From assembly GCF_016741815.1 (NCBI RefSeq), contig NZ_JAERRJ010000013.1:1-64000 (forward strand): 64,000 nt of DNA. The letters run 5' to 3'. The position numbers and the translations under genes are program-made. The notes under the pieces were generated by a model that had not been told where the DNA came from, ran no database searches, and saw nothing but the letters and a program-made list of their open reading frames with translations. Below are positions 26,480-35,643 of this stretch, piece after piece. How positions within the stretch are numbered: position 1 is the first letter of the stretch; each line of letters begins with the position of its first letter. The DNA comes from Nocardia acididurans. GTDB lineage: Bacteria > Actinomycetota > Actinomycetes > Mycobacteriales > Mycobacteriaceae.

Positions 26480-27886
26480 CTAGTTGTAGGACGCGGCGAC
26501 GCCGTCGAGGAGGTGTTCGAGGGTGTCGTAGGTGGGCGGGTCGACTATGTCGATGAGGGTGGGGGTTACCGGGATCTGGTGCTGGGCGGCGACTGTGGTG
26601 AACAGGGATTGGTCGGCGGGGCGGAAGCCGTGCTCGGCGGCCAGGCGCTGGAGATCGGGGTCGGTGGTGAGGAGTTTGCCGAGGCGGTCGCCGGAGTCGT
26701 CGAGGGGGACGACGGTGTGCTGGGAGAGGACCGTGGGGGAGGGGTAGAGCAGGACCATGTCGGACTTGATCTGGTTGGCGATCGCGGCTGCCATGTATTG
26801 GGATTCGTAGATCCAGACCAACGGGGTGGGGCCCATGCCGTTGGCGAGGTAGTCCTTGAAGGGGGCGTCGGAGGAGGACTCGGTGTAGCCCTGGCGGGTG
26901 AACAGGCGGGAGACGCGGGAGACGGCGTGGTCTTCGGCGGTCCGGCCGCGGACGATGGTGTTGTCGTTGGCCACGTAGGCCGCTACCGAGAGGTACATGG
27001 CGGCGGAGTTGGAGGTGCGGGGGTCGGTGGTGGCTACGAGGATGTTCTTGCGGACGGGGTAGGTGGTGTTACCGGGCAGGGCGTCCCACTGGGTGCCCTT
27101 CTCGGCGAGGGCCAGATAGGCCTCCATGTCGAAAGTCGGTGGGGTGGTGGGTTTTACGATGCCCGCCTGGGTGAGCAGATCCGCGATGGGGCGGAAGGTG
27201 GCAATGGCCATGGGGGAGGAGAAGGGGGTGTATTTGGCGGTGATGTTGCCCGCGCGCTGGATGCGTTCGGCCGCGGCGGCACTGGAGGGGAAGGCGAAAT
27301 CGTATTCGGCGAGATCGACGGTGGTGGAGATCTGGCGGGAACCCGCGGGTTCCACTTCGATCTTCAGACCGTGCTTCGCCAGTGCGTCGATGACGCGGGG
27401 GTCTTCGAAGAAACTCATCTTCTCCGAACCCACGACCCCGCGCACCGTGGTCAGGGACATGGGCGCGGCCGCTATCGGTTCCGAATCCGGTTGGCGCACA
27501 ACCAATGCCACGACGGAGGCGAGAACCACGGTCATTACCGCCGCCGCGATCCAGACAATGCGTTTGCGGTCGGCGGGGATGAATGTCGGTGCGTCGGAAT
27601 CCGTTTCCTTCAGCGGCAATCGCAGATCCGGTTGCGGTTGCGGGGAATTGTTCTTGACGGGTGGCTGCTCCAATTCCCGGCGCACGATGCGCTCCACCAG
27701 AATCGGAATGAAGTCGCGGATCCTGTGCCCGTCGAAACGCTGCCGGGCGGCGTCCACCATGGCTTCGACACAGTCCGCGGAATGCGTGTCCCCATAGGTT
27801 CCGGCCAGGCGATCCGTCAGCTGCCGCAGGGCCTTCTCCTCCTTGGCCGCCCTGTCCTCCACCGCCACGTGTACTGCCACCAGCAT
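26480..27886 (-). CDS. Membrane protein with N-terminal three-helix domain and extracellular solute-binding-like domain
   Basis: The 468-residue protein has three parts. Residues 10-72 form a cytosolic helical domain (EEKALRQLTDRLAGTYGD then FDGHRIRDFIPILVERIV) like the actinobacterial three-helix dimerisation domain. Residues about 109-130 are a single membrane helix (IVWIAAAVMTVVLASVVALV). Residues 140-468 resemble a type 2 periplasmic solute-binding protein (for example EYDFAFPSSAAAAERIQRAG and LVWIYESQYMAAAIANQIK). No ABC permease or ATPase lies nearby, so transport is unlikely; a sensing or surface-binding role is more plausible. The ligand is unknown. A palindrome lies 28 bp upstream of the start. 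Confidence 0.72.
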   Translation of the reverse strand: MLVAVHVAVEDRAAKEEKALRQLTDRLAGTYGDTHSADCVEAMVDAARQRFDGHRIRDFIPILVERIVRRELEQPPVKNNSPQPQPDLRLPLKETDSDAPTFIPADRKRIVWIAAAVMTVVLASVVALVVRQPDSEPIAAAPMSLTTVRGVVGSEKMSFFEDPRVIDALAKHGLKIEVEPAGSRQISTTVDLAEYDFAFPSSAAAAERIQRAGNITAKYTPFSSPMAIATFRPIADLLTQAGIVKPTTPPTFDMEAYLALAEKGTQWDALPGNTTYPVRKNILVATTDPRTSNSAAMYLSVAAYVANDNTIVRGRTAEDHAVSRVSRLFTRQGYTESSSDAPFKDYLANGMGPTPLVWIYESQYMAAAIANQIKSDMVLLYPSPTVLSQHTVVPLDDSGDRLGKLLTTDPDLQRLAAEHGFRPADQSLFTTVAAQHQIPVTPTLIDIVDPPTYDTLEHLLDGVAASYN

Positions 27887-27913
27887 CTCCTCGCCTCACC
27901 GAAAATGGCTGTG

Positions 27914-27936
27914 CGGCAGTGGAATTACCACTGCCG
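27914..27936. promoter_or_regulatory. 9-5-9 palindrome upstream of the solute-binding-like gene
   Basis: CGGCAGTGG (27914-27922) and CCACTGCCG (27928-27936) flank AATTA. It could be an operator for the gene starting at 27886 or the terminator of the ferritin-like operon that ends at 28038; its central AT-rich spacer favours an operator. Confidence 0.5.
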
Positions 27937-28037
27937 ACAACCGCGTCGACATCGATGCATAGCGGGGCATTCGAAACAGCGGGTGCCGCGAAGGTGTGCA
28001 CCGGCTGAACGGCGGGCGGAAACCGGCCCGAACTCGG

Positions 28038-28472
28038 TCAGGAGCGGCCCGGGAAGGCCGTCGTCGCCGGATTCGTGCCGAGAATCGACTGCCAGGTGGC
28101 CAGGCGCAGCGCCGAATCGGTGAGCGCGCCGACCGCGTAGGCGCGGACATCCGCGCCGCCCGCGTGCTCCACCGCCGCGCACCAGGCGACAGCGCAGTCC
28201 GATTCGACGGTGACGGCCAATTTCGCGGCCGGAATCGGATCATTCACTTCGAACGGCACCGTATAGGCCGCATCGGGAGCGGGCACCGAAATATTGAGTC
28301 GCTCCATCAATTCGATGGTGGCGTCACGGCGGGCGCGATGCGCCGCCGTGTATTCGGCCACCAGTTTCAGCCGATCCGGATTCGCGTAGGCGGCCACCAC
28401 GCCATAGGCGTAGACAGCGGCGTATTCGGCACTCAACGCATCCTCGAGCGCCTGGGTGTCGGGCGTGGTCAT
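28038..28472 (-). CDS. Ferritin-like DUF4439 protein (Rv2844-type)
   Basis: The 144-residue protein is mostly helical with alternating acidic and histidine residues (LEDALSAEYAAVYAYGVVAA, YTAAHRARRDATIELM, VESDCAVAWCAAVEHAG), the pattern of the ferritin-like DUF4439 family. By position it corresponds to Rv2844 of M. tuberculosis, between proS and rimP. Its ATG overlaps the stop of the upstream lipoprotein gene (ATGA), so both are coupled. Metal binding and function are unproven. Confidence 0.8.
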   Translation of the reverse strand: MTTPDTQALEDALSAEYAAVYAYGVVAAYANPDRLKLVAEYTAAHRARRDATIELMERLNISVPAPDAAYTVPFEVNDPIPAAKLAVTVESDCAVAWCAAVEHAGGADVRAYAVGALTDSALRLATWQSILGTNPATTAFPGRS

Positions 28473-29053
28473 GCCAGCAGCACCCCCGCGTGGGCGGCGC
28501 ACGCGGCGCTGATCGAACCGAGCAGCCCGGCCCGGTAGCCGGTCTGGGACGCGCACAGATCCGCGGCGGCCCGCTGCGCGCTGGTCAGCCGGGTCCGCAA
28601 TTCGGCCACCGTCGGCGGCTGCGCGGGCGCGGCCGGGGTGACCGGCGGGGTGCGGTGGCTGGGTGTGGTCCCGTCACCGTAAACGCCGATGACACGGTCG
28701 ATTTCGGTCCGCAGCGCATCGGCGTGTTCGGCGCGCTGCGCGGCCACGGTCTGCAGTGCTCCGGCCCGGTCGGGGTTGGTGGCAATGGCGGCGGTCGCGT
28801 ACACGGCATCGGTACGCGCTGATTCCTCTTGTGTGACAAGCGGATCCGGCATCGACGGTGTTTGTTCGGTGGAGCAGGCGACCGCGCCGAGCGCGGCGAC
28901 GGCCAGCGCGCCCCCTCCGGCCAGCCGCAAGGCGGTCCGGCGGTCCACCGCCGAGCCGGTATCGGGTGAGGATGTGGGGCACAGGGCCGGGGACCCTGTT
29001 CGGTCCGGTGGGACCGCGACACCGGCCGACCGGCCGCTCAGACTGCTGCGCAC
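28469..29053 (-). CDS. Tat-type lipoprotein, Rv2843-like
   Basis: The 194-residue protein has a twin-arginine and lipobox region starting near residue 37 (DRRTALRLAGGG ... LGAVAC), so it is probably exported and lipid-anchored. The mature part is alanine-rich and helical (YATAAIATNPDRAGALQTVA, QRAEHADALRTEIDRVI). The first 36 residues are unusual for a signal peptide; the GTG start of the open frame may be wrong and an internal GTG near VDRRT is an alternative. It is coupled to the ferritin-like gene and matches the position of Rv2843 in M. tuberculosis. Function unknown. Confidence 0.72.
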   Translation of the reverse strand: MRSSLSGRSAGVAVPPDRTGSPALCPTSSPDTGSAVDRRTALRLAGGGALAVAALGAVACSTEQTPSMPDPLVTQEESARTDAVYATAAIATNPDRAGALQTVAAQRAEHADALRTEIDRVIGVYGDGTTPSHRTPPVTPAAPAQPPTVAELRTRLTSAQRAAADLCASQTGYRAGLLGSISAACAAHAGVLLA

Positions 29054-29365
29054 GCATACATCGTGCCAGCCGTCGCAGCCGCACTGCCGTGCCAGGGCCG
29101 TCCGATAGGCTGTGATCTCGATCGATACGCCGACCCGTGCGGGCGAGTCGCTCTGGACACGCCGGACGGGCCGGAGCGCCGACCATGCCGAAGTCGAGAC
29201 CGTTGGCTGGTCCTTTACACTCTTTCAGCGCGTTACGCTAGACCTTCGGTGGGGTATTTCGCCGACTCTGTCCCAACAGAGCCACGAATACCCCGCCAAC
29301 CGCGCCCGACCAGGATCGTTCACCGACAACTCAACCCGTCACAACTGAACCAGGAGCCGCCCAAC
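29054..29365. promoter_or_regulatory. Divergent promoter region and leader of the rimP-nusA-infB operon
   Basis: This 312-bp gene-free stretch separates the minus-strand lipoprotein from rimP. Candidate rimP -10 hexamers are TACACT (29216-29221) and TACGCT (29234-29239), without a clear -35. A transcript from either would carry a leader of over 120 nt containing the nested hairpin at 29251-29294. Confidence 0.5.
29251..29294 (+). promoter_or_regulatory. Nested hairpin in the rimP leader
   Basis: An outer 8-bp stem GGGGTATT (29251-29258) / AATACCCC (29287-29294) encloses an inner 6-bp stem CTCTGT (29266-29271) / ACAGAG (29276-29281) with a CCCA loop. It lies 72 bp before the rimP start in the expected 5' leader. 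No U-tract follows, so it is more likely a regulatory or RNA-stability element than a simple terminator. Confidence 0.6.
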
Positions 29366-29998
29366 ATGCCGATGCCGACCGAGGAAAGGGTGAGCCAGCT
29401 AGTTGCTGGGCTCGTCGAACGCCGAGGGTTCGACCTCGAAGGCGTAACGATTTCGGCTGCCGGTACCGTGCACGCCCGGGTTCTCGTGACCATCGACAGC
29501 GACGGATCCCCCGATCTGGATGCCGTCGCCGGATTGAGTTCGGACATCTCCGAGGCGCTCGACGACGCCGGTGACTTCGGTGAGACCCCGTATCTGCTGG
29601 AGGTCACCACACCCGGCATCGATCGCCCTCTCACCGAACTACGTCACTGGCGGCGCGCACAGGGCCGCAAGGCGAAGATCACCCTACGCCCCGGAGTCGA
29701 ATCTCCGGATGAAAAGGGCAAAACACGCTTCGAGGCCCGCGTGGGCGCCACCACCGACTCCGAGGTGGCGCTGGTCCTCGGCGGCAAGCGGAAACCACAC
29801 CGGGTGACGGTGCCGCTGGCCGATATCGAATTCGCCGTCGTCCAAGTGGAATTCAGTCCACCCGGCGCCGCCGAACTCGAACTCGCAGGGGGAGTAGCGC
29901 AGGGCCGTCCCCAGCCCGGCGCCCAGGAGGTACCCGCAGAAACAACCGAAGACGCTGCAGCAGCAACCGTTTCATCGACCGAAGGGATCGTGGAATGA
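29366..29998 (+). CDS. rimP: Ribosome maturation factor RimP
   Basis: The 210-residue protein has the RimP N-terminal domain ([20 protein letters not shown]) and the conserved segment [10 protein letters not shown]...[14 protein letters not shown], followed by the SH3-like C-terminal domain (ITLRPGVES ... [19 protein letters not shown]). It assists assembly of the 30S ribosomal subunit. The last 45 residues are an Ala/Glu/Pro-rich extension. The ATG has AGGAG nine bases upstream. Its stop overlaps nusA (ATGA). It heads the rimP-nusA-ylxR-infB block. Confidence 0.94.
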   Translation: MPMPTEERVSQLVAGLVERRGFDLEGVTISAAGTVHARVLVTIDSDGSPDLDAVAGLSSDISEALDDAGDFGETPYLLEVTTPGIDRPLTELRHWRRAQGRKAKITLRPGVESPDEKGKTRFEARVGATTDSEVALVLGGKRKPHRVTVPLADIEFAVVQVEFSPPGAAELELAGGVAQGRPQPGAQEVPAETTEDAAAATVSSTEGIVE

Positions 29999-31023
29999 AC
30001 ATCGAAATCGAAGCCCTGCGCGCGATAGTCGCCGACAAGGGGATCTCGATGGAGACGGTGATCTCCGCGATCGAGTCGGCCCTACTCACCGCGTACCGGC
30101 ACACCGAGGGCCACCAGCCCAACGCCCGCATCGACATCAACCAGAAGACCGGTGTCGTGCGCGTCATGGCCCGCGAACTGGACGCCGACGGCAATGTCAT
30201 CTCCGAATGGGACGACACCCCCGAGGGTTTCGGCCGCATCGCCGCCACCACGGCCCGCCAGGTCGTGCTGCAGCGGCTGCGTGACGCCGAGAACGAGAAA
30301 TCCTTCGGCGACTTCGCCACCCACGAGGGCGATATCGTCGGCGGCGTCGTGCAGCGCGACGCCCGCATGAACGCCCGCGGCACCATCGTGGTCCGCATCG
30401 GCAGCGAGGCGCACGGCGCGGAGGGTGTCATCCCGCCCGCCGAGCAGGTGCCGGGCGAGACCTACGAGCACGGCGACCGCATCAAGTGCTACGTGGTCGG
30501 CGTCTCGCGCGGTCCGCGCGGCCCGCAGATCACCCTCTCGCGCACGCACCCGAATCTGGTGCGCCGTCTGTTCGCGCTCGAGGTCCCCGAGATCGCCGAC
30601 GGCTCCGTCGAGATCGTGGCCGTCGCGCGGGAGGCCGGGCACCGCTCCAAGATCGCGGTCCGCTCGACCGTGCAGGGCGTCAACGCCAAGGGCGCGTGCA
30701 TCGGCCCGATGGGTCAGCGCGTGCGCAACGTGATGAGCGAGCTGGCCGGCGAGAAGATCGACATCATCGACTACGCCGACGATCCGGCCGCCTTCGTCGG
30801 GAATGCTTTGAGCCCGTCGAAAGTTGTGTCCGTCACCATCGTCGATCCCGACGCGCGTGCCGCCCGGGTCGTGGTGCCGGACTTCCAGCTCTCGCTGGCG
30901 ATCGGAAAAGAAGGTCAGAACGCCCGTCTGGCGGCCCGTCTGACGGGCTGGCGGATCGACATCCGGAGCGACGCCGCCCCTGATGTCGCAGGTTCGATGC
31001 GTTCGGAGGCCCACCGCGGCTGA
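29995..31023 (+). CDS. nusA: Transcription termination/antitermination factor NusA
   Basis: The 342-residue protein has the NusA N-terminal domain ([20 protein letters not shown]), an S1 domain (about residues 108-180, [14 protein letters not shown]), and two KH domains ([18 protein letters not shown] and [19 protein letters not shown]). It binds RNA polymerase and nascent RNA, modulating pausing, termination and rRNA antitermination. It has the short actinobacterial form without C-terminal acidic repeats. It is translationally coupled to rimP. The leader hairpin upstream of rimP would be a natural target for NusA autoregulation, as known for other nusA operons. Confidence 0.96.
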   Translation: MNIEIEALRAIVADKGISMETVISAIESALLTAYRHTEGHQPNARIDINQKTGVVRVMARELDADGNVISEWDDTPEGFGRIAATTARQVVLQRLRDAENEKSFGDFATHEGDIVGGVVQRDARMNARGTIVVRIGSEAHGAEGVIPPAEQVPGETYEHGDRIKCYVVGVSRGPRGPQITLSRTHPNLVRRLFALEVPEIADGSVEIVAVAREAGHRSKIAVRSTVQGVNAKGACIGPMGQRVRNVMSELAGEKIDIIDYADDPAAFVGNALSPSKVVSVTIVDPDARAARVVVPDFQLSLAIGKEGQNARLAARLTGWRIDIRSDAAPDVAGSMRSEAHRG

Positions 31024-31168
31024 TCCCGCGAGTGTGCTCCACCCCCGCCGGCGGGCAGCCGCCGGCGGCTCCGCCGAACCCGCGCGATCGACCAAGATCG
31101 GCAATGAAACAGACCCCGCGGATGACATGTTGGTAACTTCCCAAGGGGACGGATGCGGAGATCGGGAC

Positions 31169-31525
31169 ATGACAGCGGTACAGTGGACGCAGGCTCAGCG
31201 CGAGTCTCCGGTTTCATCGCGCGCCGCACAGGTGAAAGAACGCTCCACACCAGTGCGAACGTGTATCGGATGCCGGAAGCGAGCGTTGGCTGCCGATCTG
31301 ATGCGGGTCGTGGTGCAGGCTTCTGCGAGTAGTGAGCAGAATCTTGCGGTCGTTCCCGATCCGCGGCGCAGACTTCCCGGACGGGGTGCTTGGTTGCACC
31401 CCACTTCCGCTTGTCTGAGCCAAGCAGTTCGGCGCCGAGCATTCGGCAGAGCACTACGAGTGTCCGGAAATCTGGATATCTCAGCCCTGGAGCAAGACGT
31501 AGAGAACAGGCACGAGCACTCATGA
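31169..31525 (+). CDS. ylxR: YlxR (DUF448) family RNA-binding protein
   Basis: The protein contains the compact YlxR fold with the signature RTCIGCRKRALAADLMRVV, then RRLPGRGAWLHPTSACL and a basic C-terminal helix (AVRRRAFGRALRV). The core begins around residue 29 of 118; the N-terminal extension of about 28 residues is unusual. The ATG at 31169 has GGAG eight bases upstream. YlxR proteins bind nucleic acid and, in Bacillus, the RNase P RNA subunit, and often lie between nusA and infB as here. In frame, an earlier ATG at 31126 is less likely. Confidence 0.87.
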   Translation: MTAVQWTQAQRESPVSSRAAQVKERSTPVRTCIGCRKRALAADLMRVVVQASASSEQNLAVVPDPRRRLPGRGAWLHPTSACLSQAVRRRAFGRALRVSGNLDISALEQDVENRHEHS

Positions 31526-31636
31526 GCACACCGTGAAGTCCAAGCGATGATCGGCCATCGAAATTAGTCGAGGTCGTGCGGGTCGCCCTTCTTCCAGGAA
31601 GGGACGCCACGCTCGACCTCATCAGTGAGGAGAGCA

Positions 31637-34600
31637 GTGGCAGGCAAGGCCCGCGTGCACGAGTTGGCCAAAGAACTCGGTGTCACGAGCAAGGAACTAC
31701 TCGCACGGCTCAAGGAGCAGGGCGAGTTCGTGAAGTCGGCGTCCTCGACGGTGGAAGCACCCGTCGCACGCCGTCTGCGTGAGTCGTTCGCCCCGAAGAG
31801 TGCCCCCGCGAACGGCACCAGCAAGTCCGCCAAGCCCGGCGACGCCCCCCGTCCGGCCGCCAAGCCGACGCCCGGCGCGAGCTCGGGTCCCCGTCCGGGT
31901 CAGCCCGGACCCCGTCCGTCCGCCCCGGCCCCGGCAGCTCCGGCTCCGCGTCCGGCGGCTCCGGCCCCGCAGGAGCCGGTGGCTCCCGCGGCGCGCGTCG
32001 AGGCTCCGGCCGCGCGTCCGACCCCCGGTGCCAAGCCGGGTCCGGCCGCCAAGCCCGCGCCCCGTCCCGTGGCCGAAACCCCCGCTGCCCCAGCGGCTTC
32101 CGCTGCTCCAGCGGCTCCTGCCGCGCCCGCTCCGGGTGCGTCGCGTCCGAACCAGGGCCAGGGTGGCCCGCGTCCGGGCCAGCAGCAGGGTCCGCGTCCG
32201 GGCGGCCAGCCCCAGGGTGGCGCGACCCCGTCCGCCGCACCGCGTCCGGCCGGCCCGAAGCCGGGTCCGAAGACGCCGCGCGTCGGCAACAATCCGTTCA
32301 GCTCGGCCCCCGAGCAGCCGCGCGCCCCGCGTCCGGCTCCGGGCCCGCGTCCCGGTCCGGCCCAGGGTGGCCCGCGTCCGGGTCCCGGCCAGGATCGTGG
32401 CCCGCGTCCGGGTCAGGATCGCGGTCCGCGTCCCGCGCCCGGTCAGGGCGGTCCCCGTCCGGGTCCGGGCCAGGCAGGCCCGCGTCCGGGTGGCGCTCAG
32501 GGCGGTCCCCGTCCGGGTGGCCCGCGTCCGAGCCCCGGCTCGATGCCTCCGCGCCCGAATCCGGGTGCCATGCCCTCGCGTGCCGCGCGTCCGGGTCCGG
32601 GCCAGGGTGGCCCGCGTCCGGGTCAGGGTCCGCGTCCCGGTGGTGCCGGTCGTCCGGCCGGTGCCGGTGGCGGCGGTCCCTACCGCGGTGGCGGTGGCGG
32701 CGCTCCGGGCGCCGGTGCGGGTGCCGGTGCCGGTGGCGGCGCCGCGGGTGGTTTCCGCGGTCGTCCCGGTGGCGGTGGCGGCGGTGGCCGTCCCGGTTCG
32801 GGTGGCGGTCGCGGCGGTGCCGCGGGTGCCTTCGGACGTCCGGGTGGCGCGCCCCGCAAGGGTCGTAAGTCGAAGCGGGCGAAGCGCGCCGAGTACGAGT
32901 CGATGCAGGCTCCGATCGCCGGTGGCGTGCGGCTGCCGCGCGGCAACGGCGAGATCATCCGTCTCGCCCGTGGTGCCTCGCTGTCCGATTTCGCCGAGAA
33001 GATCGGCGCCAACCCGGCTTCGCTGGTGCAGGCGCTGTTCAACCTCGGTGAGATGGTCACGGCCACCCAGTCGGTGAACGAGGAGACCCTCGAGCTGCTG
33101 GGCGGCGAGATGAACTACGTCGTGCACGTGGTCTCGCCCGAGGACGAGGACCGCGAGCTGCTCGCCAACTTCGACCTCACCTACGGCGAGGACGAGGGCG
33201 ACGAGGACGACCTGCAGGTGCGTCCGCCGGTCGTGACCGTCATGGGTCACGTCGACCACGGTAAGACCCGACTGCTGGACACCATCCGTAAGGCGAACGT
33301 CCGTGAGGGCGAGGCCGGCGGCATCACCCAGCACATCGGCGCCTACCAGGTGCTGGCGAACGTGAACGGCGACGAGCGTCTGATCACCTTCATCGACACC
33401 CCCGGTCACGAGGCGTTCACCGCCATGCGTGCCCGTGGTGCGAAGGCCACCGATATCGCGATCCTCGTGGTCGCGGCCGACGACGGCGTCATGCCGCAGA
33501 CGGTGGAGGCCATCAACCACGCGCAGGCCGCGGACGTGCCGATTGTGGTGGCGGTCAACAAGATCGACAAGGAAGGCGCGAATCCGCAGAAGATTCGCCA
33601 GCAGCTGACCGAATACGGTCTGGTCGCCGAGGAGTACGGCGGCGAGACCATGTTCGTCGACATCTCGGCCAAGCAGGGCACCAATATCGAGTCGCTGCTC
33701 GAGGCTGTCGTCCTGACCGCCGACGCGGCACTGGATCTGCGGGCGAACCCCGACATGGACGCGCAGGGTGTGGCGATCGAAGCCCACCTCGACCGCGGCC
33801 GTGGCCCGGTGGCCACCGTCCTCATCCAGCGCGGCACCCTGCGGGTCGGCGACTCGATCGTGGCGGGCGACGCCTACGGTCGCGTGCGCCGCATGGTCGA
33901 CGAGCACGGCGACGACGTCGAGGCGGCGCTGCCGTCGCGGCCCGTCCAGGTCATCGGCTTCACGTCGGTGCCCGGCGCCGGTGACAACCTGCTGGTGGTG
34001 GAGGAAGACCGCATCGCGCGTCAGATCGCCGACCGCCGCAACGCTCGCAAGCGCAACGCCCTGGCCGCGCGCAGCCGCAAGCGGATCTCCCTGGAAGATC
34101 TGGATGCCGCCCTGAAGGAGACCTCGGAGCTGAACCTGATCCTCAAGGGCGATAACTCCGGTACGGTCGAAGCCCTCGAAGAGGCCCTGCTGGGCATCGA
34201 TGTGGGCGACGAGGTGCGCCTGCGCGTCATCGACCGCGGTGTCGGTGGCGTCACCGAGACCAACGTCAACCTGGCGTCGGCCTCCAACGCGATCATCATC
34301 GGCTTCAACGTCCGTGCCGAGGGCAAGGCGACCGAGCTGGCGAACCGCGAGGGCGTCGACATCCGGTACTACTCGGTCATCTACCAGGCCATCGACGAGA
34401 TCGAGAAGGCCCTCAAGGGTCTGCTCAAGCCGATCTACGAAGAGGTCGAGCTGGGTCGGGCGGAAATCCGCCAGATCTTCCGCTCCTCCAAGTTCGGCAA
34501 TATCGCCGGTTGCTGGGTGCTGTCGGGTTCGGTCAAGCGCAACGCGAAGGCGCGCCTGCTGCGCGACAACGTGGTGATCGCCGAGACCATGACCATCGCC

Positions 34601-34735
34601 TCCCTCCGTCGCGAGAAGGACGACGTCACCGAGGTCCGCGAGGGCTACGAATGCGGTTTGACGGTCACCTTCAACGACATCAAGGAAGGCGACATCATCG
34701 AGGCCTACGAGATGCGGGAAAAGCCGCGCGACTAG
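31637..34735 (+). CDS. infB: Translation initiation factor IF-2
   Basis: The 1032-residue GTPase has an N-terminal IF2_N module ([20 protein letters not shown]), then a low-complexity linker (about residues 55-410) of repeated P-R-P-G-Q/P-G-G units and poly-Gly. A second IF2_N-like helix region (about 440-485) and the G domain follow: GHVDHGKT near residue 537, DTPGHEAF and VNKID. Domains II-IV end the protein. It brings initiator tRNA to the 30S subunit. The GTG at 31637 has AGGAG upstream; a further GTG at 31625 is possible. The linker is longer than in most bacteria. A strong terminator follows. Confidence 0.96.
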   Translation: MAGKARVHELAKELGVTSKELLARLKEQGEFVKSASSTVEAPVARRLRESFAPKSAPANGTSKSAKPGDAPRPAAKPTPGASSGPRPGQPGPRPSAPAPAAPAPRPAAPAPQEPVAPAARVEAPAARPTPGAKPGPAAKPAPRPVAETPAAPAASAAPAAPAAPAPGASRPNQGQGGPRPGQQQGPRPGGQPQGGATPSAAPRPAGPKPGPKTPRVGNNPFSSAPEQPRAPRPAPGPRPGPAQGGPRPGPGQDRGPRPGQDRGPRPAPGQGGPRPGPGQAGPRPGGAQGGPRPGGPRPSPGSMPPRPNPGAMPSRAARPGPGQGGPRPGQGPRPGGAGRPAGAGGGGPYRGGGGGAPGAGAGAGAGGGAAGGFRGRPGGGGGGGRPGSGGGRGGAAGAFGRPGGAPRKGRKSKRAKRAEYESMQAPIAGGVRLPRGNGEIIRLARGASLSDFAEKIGANPASLVQALFNLGEMVTATQSVNEETLELLGGEMNYVVHVVSPEDEDRELLANFDLTYGEDEGDEDDLQVRPPVVTVMGHVDHGKTRLLDTIRKANVREGEAGGITQHIGAYQVLANVNGDERLITFIDTPGHEAFTAMRARGAKATDIAILVVAADDGVMPQTVEAINHAQAADVPIVVAVNKIDKEGANPQKIRQQLTEYGLVAEEYGGETMFVDISAKQGTNIESLLEAVVLTADAALDLRANPDMDAQGVAIEAHLDRGRGPVATVLIQRGTLRVGDSIVAGDAYGRVRRMVDEHGDDVEAALPSRPVQVIGFTSVPGAGDNLLVVEEDRIARQIADRRNARKRNALAARSRKRISLEDLDAALKETSELNLILKGDNSGTVEALEEALLGIDVGDEVRLRVIDRGVGGVTETNVNLASASNAIIIGFNVRAEGKATELANREGVDIRYYSVIYQAIDEIEKALKGLLKPIYEEVELGRAEIRQIFRSSKFGNIAGCWVLSGSVKRNAKARLLRDNVVIAETMTIASLRREKDDVTEVREGYECGLTVTFNDIKEGDIIEAYEMREKPRD

Positions 34736-34750
34736 GTTGAGCAGTACGCG

Positions 34751-34780
34751 GTCCCTCCGGACCTTCGGGTCCGGAGGGAC
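34751..34780 (+). terminator. Intrinsic-type terminator after infB
   Basis: A perfect 13-bp stem (34751-34763 with 34768-34780) has the highly stable TTCG tetraloop, 15 bp after the infB stop. The following tract is only moderately T-rich, so some readthrough into the DUF503/rbfA genes is possible. Confidence 0.85.
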
Positions 34781-34834
34781 TGTGCCCCTGTTGATTCCGG
34801 GTAACTGTGCGCGCATTCCCCGGGGCGCGTTCAT

Positions 34835-35137
34835 ATGACTGAAAAGCTGTTTTTCGGAGCGCTCGAATTCGATATCTTGCTCGGTGATGTGCATTCACTG
34901 AAGGAGAAGCGCTCGGTCATCCGCCCGATCATCGCTGATCTCAAACGTTTCGACGTGAGTGTCACCGAGGGCGGGGAACACGACAGATACCGGCGTTCGT
35001 TGCTGGGTGTGGCGATAGCCAGCTACGGCATGAATCACTTGACCGAAGTGCTCGACAAGTGTGAACGACACGTCGCCAATCGTCCGGAGCTAGAGTTGCT
35101 GGCGGTACGCCGGCGCGTTTTCGGACCCGAAGACTGA
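34835..35137 (+). CDS. DUF503 (YlxP-like) protein
   Basis: The 100-residue protein matches DUF503/YlxP: GALEFDILLGDVHSLKEKRS, a central variable loop (VTEGGEHDRYRRS), then LLGVAIASYGMNHLTEVLDK. Family members lie between infB and rbfA in many Gram-positive bacteria, as here. The fold is a small alpha/beta sandwich thought to associate with ribosome or RNA metabolism; no activity is established. The usual basic residues in the second half are retained. Confidence 0.9.
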   Translation: MTEKLFFGALEFDILLGDVHSLKEKRSVIRPIIADLKRFDVSVTEGGEHDRYRRSLLGVAIASYGMNHLTEVLDKCERHVANRPELELLAVRRRVFGPED

Positions 35138-35161
35138 CGATTATGTGAGGAGGGCAGAGCC

Positions 35162-35611
35162 GTGGTGGATCAAGCCAGGGCACGCCGTCTCGCCAAGCGG
35201 ATTTCCTCGATCGTGGCCACCGCCATCGAATACGAGATCAAGGATCCGCGGCTGAAGTTCATCACCGTCACCGACGCGAAGGTGACGGGTGATCTGCGAG
35301 AAGCGACCATCTACTACACCGTCATGGGTGAAACCATCGACGCCGAACCGGATTACGCCGAAGCCGCGGCCGGACTGAAGAAGGCCACCGGCATTCTGCG
35401 GTCCAAGGTCGGCGCGGGCACCGGGGTGAAGTTCACCCCCACCCTGGCGTTCGTCCTGGACACCGTGCCCGACGCGGCCCGCCAGATGGAGGATCTGCTG
35501 GCCCGCGCCCGCGCCTCCGACGAGCGGGTCGCCCAGGTCGCGGTGAATGCCACCTACGCTGGTGACGCCGATCCCTACAAGGCCGACTCCGACGAGGACG
35601 GCGAAGACTGA
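35162..35611 (+). CDS. rbfA: Ribosome-binding factor A
   Basis: The 149-residue protein has the RbfA KH-like fold: [40 protein letters not shown] and the [20 protein letters not shown] segment. It is needed for late 30S maturation and cold adaptation. An acidic tail (EDGED) ends the protein. The first of two adjacent GTG codons is used, with GAGGAGGGC upstream. It is 24 bp after the DUF503 gene and 32 bp before the DHH gene, probably one transcript. Confidence 0.94.
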   Translation: MVDQARARRLAKRISSIVATAIEYEIKDPRLKFITVTDAKVTGDLREATIYYTVMGETIDAEPDYAEAAAGLKKATGILRSKVGAGTGVKFTPTLAFVLDTVPDAARQMEDLLARARASDERVAQVAVNATYAGDADPYKADSDEDGED

Positions 35612-35643
35612 CCTGGGGTCGGTGACCCGGGAGGAGAGCACCG

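Noticed and set aside
31637-34735. Possible CRISPR-like or tandem DNA repeat in the IF-2 linker
   Set aside because: The repeats are degenerate codon-level repeats within a single reading frame, not spaced identical units.
31697-34894. 1065-codon open frame on the minus strand across infB
   Set aside because: It is antisense to a gene with full IF-2 motifs, and its product is low-complexity Arg/Thr/Gly sequence caused by the GC-rich repeats.
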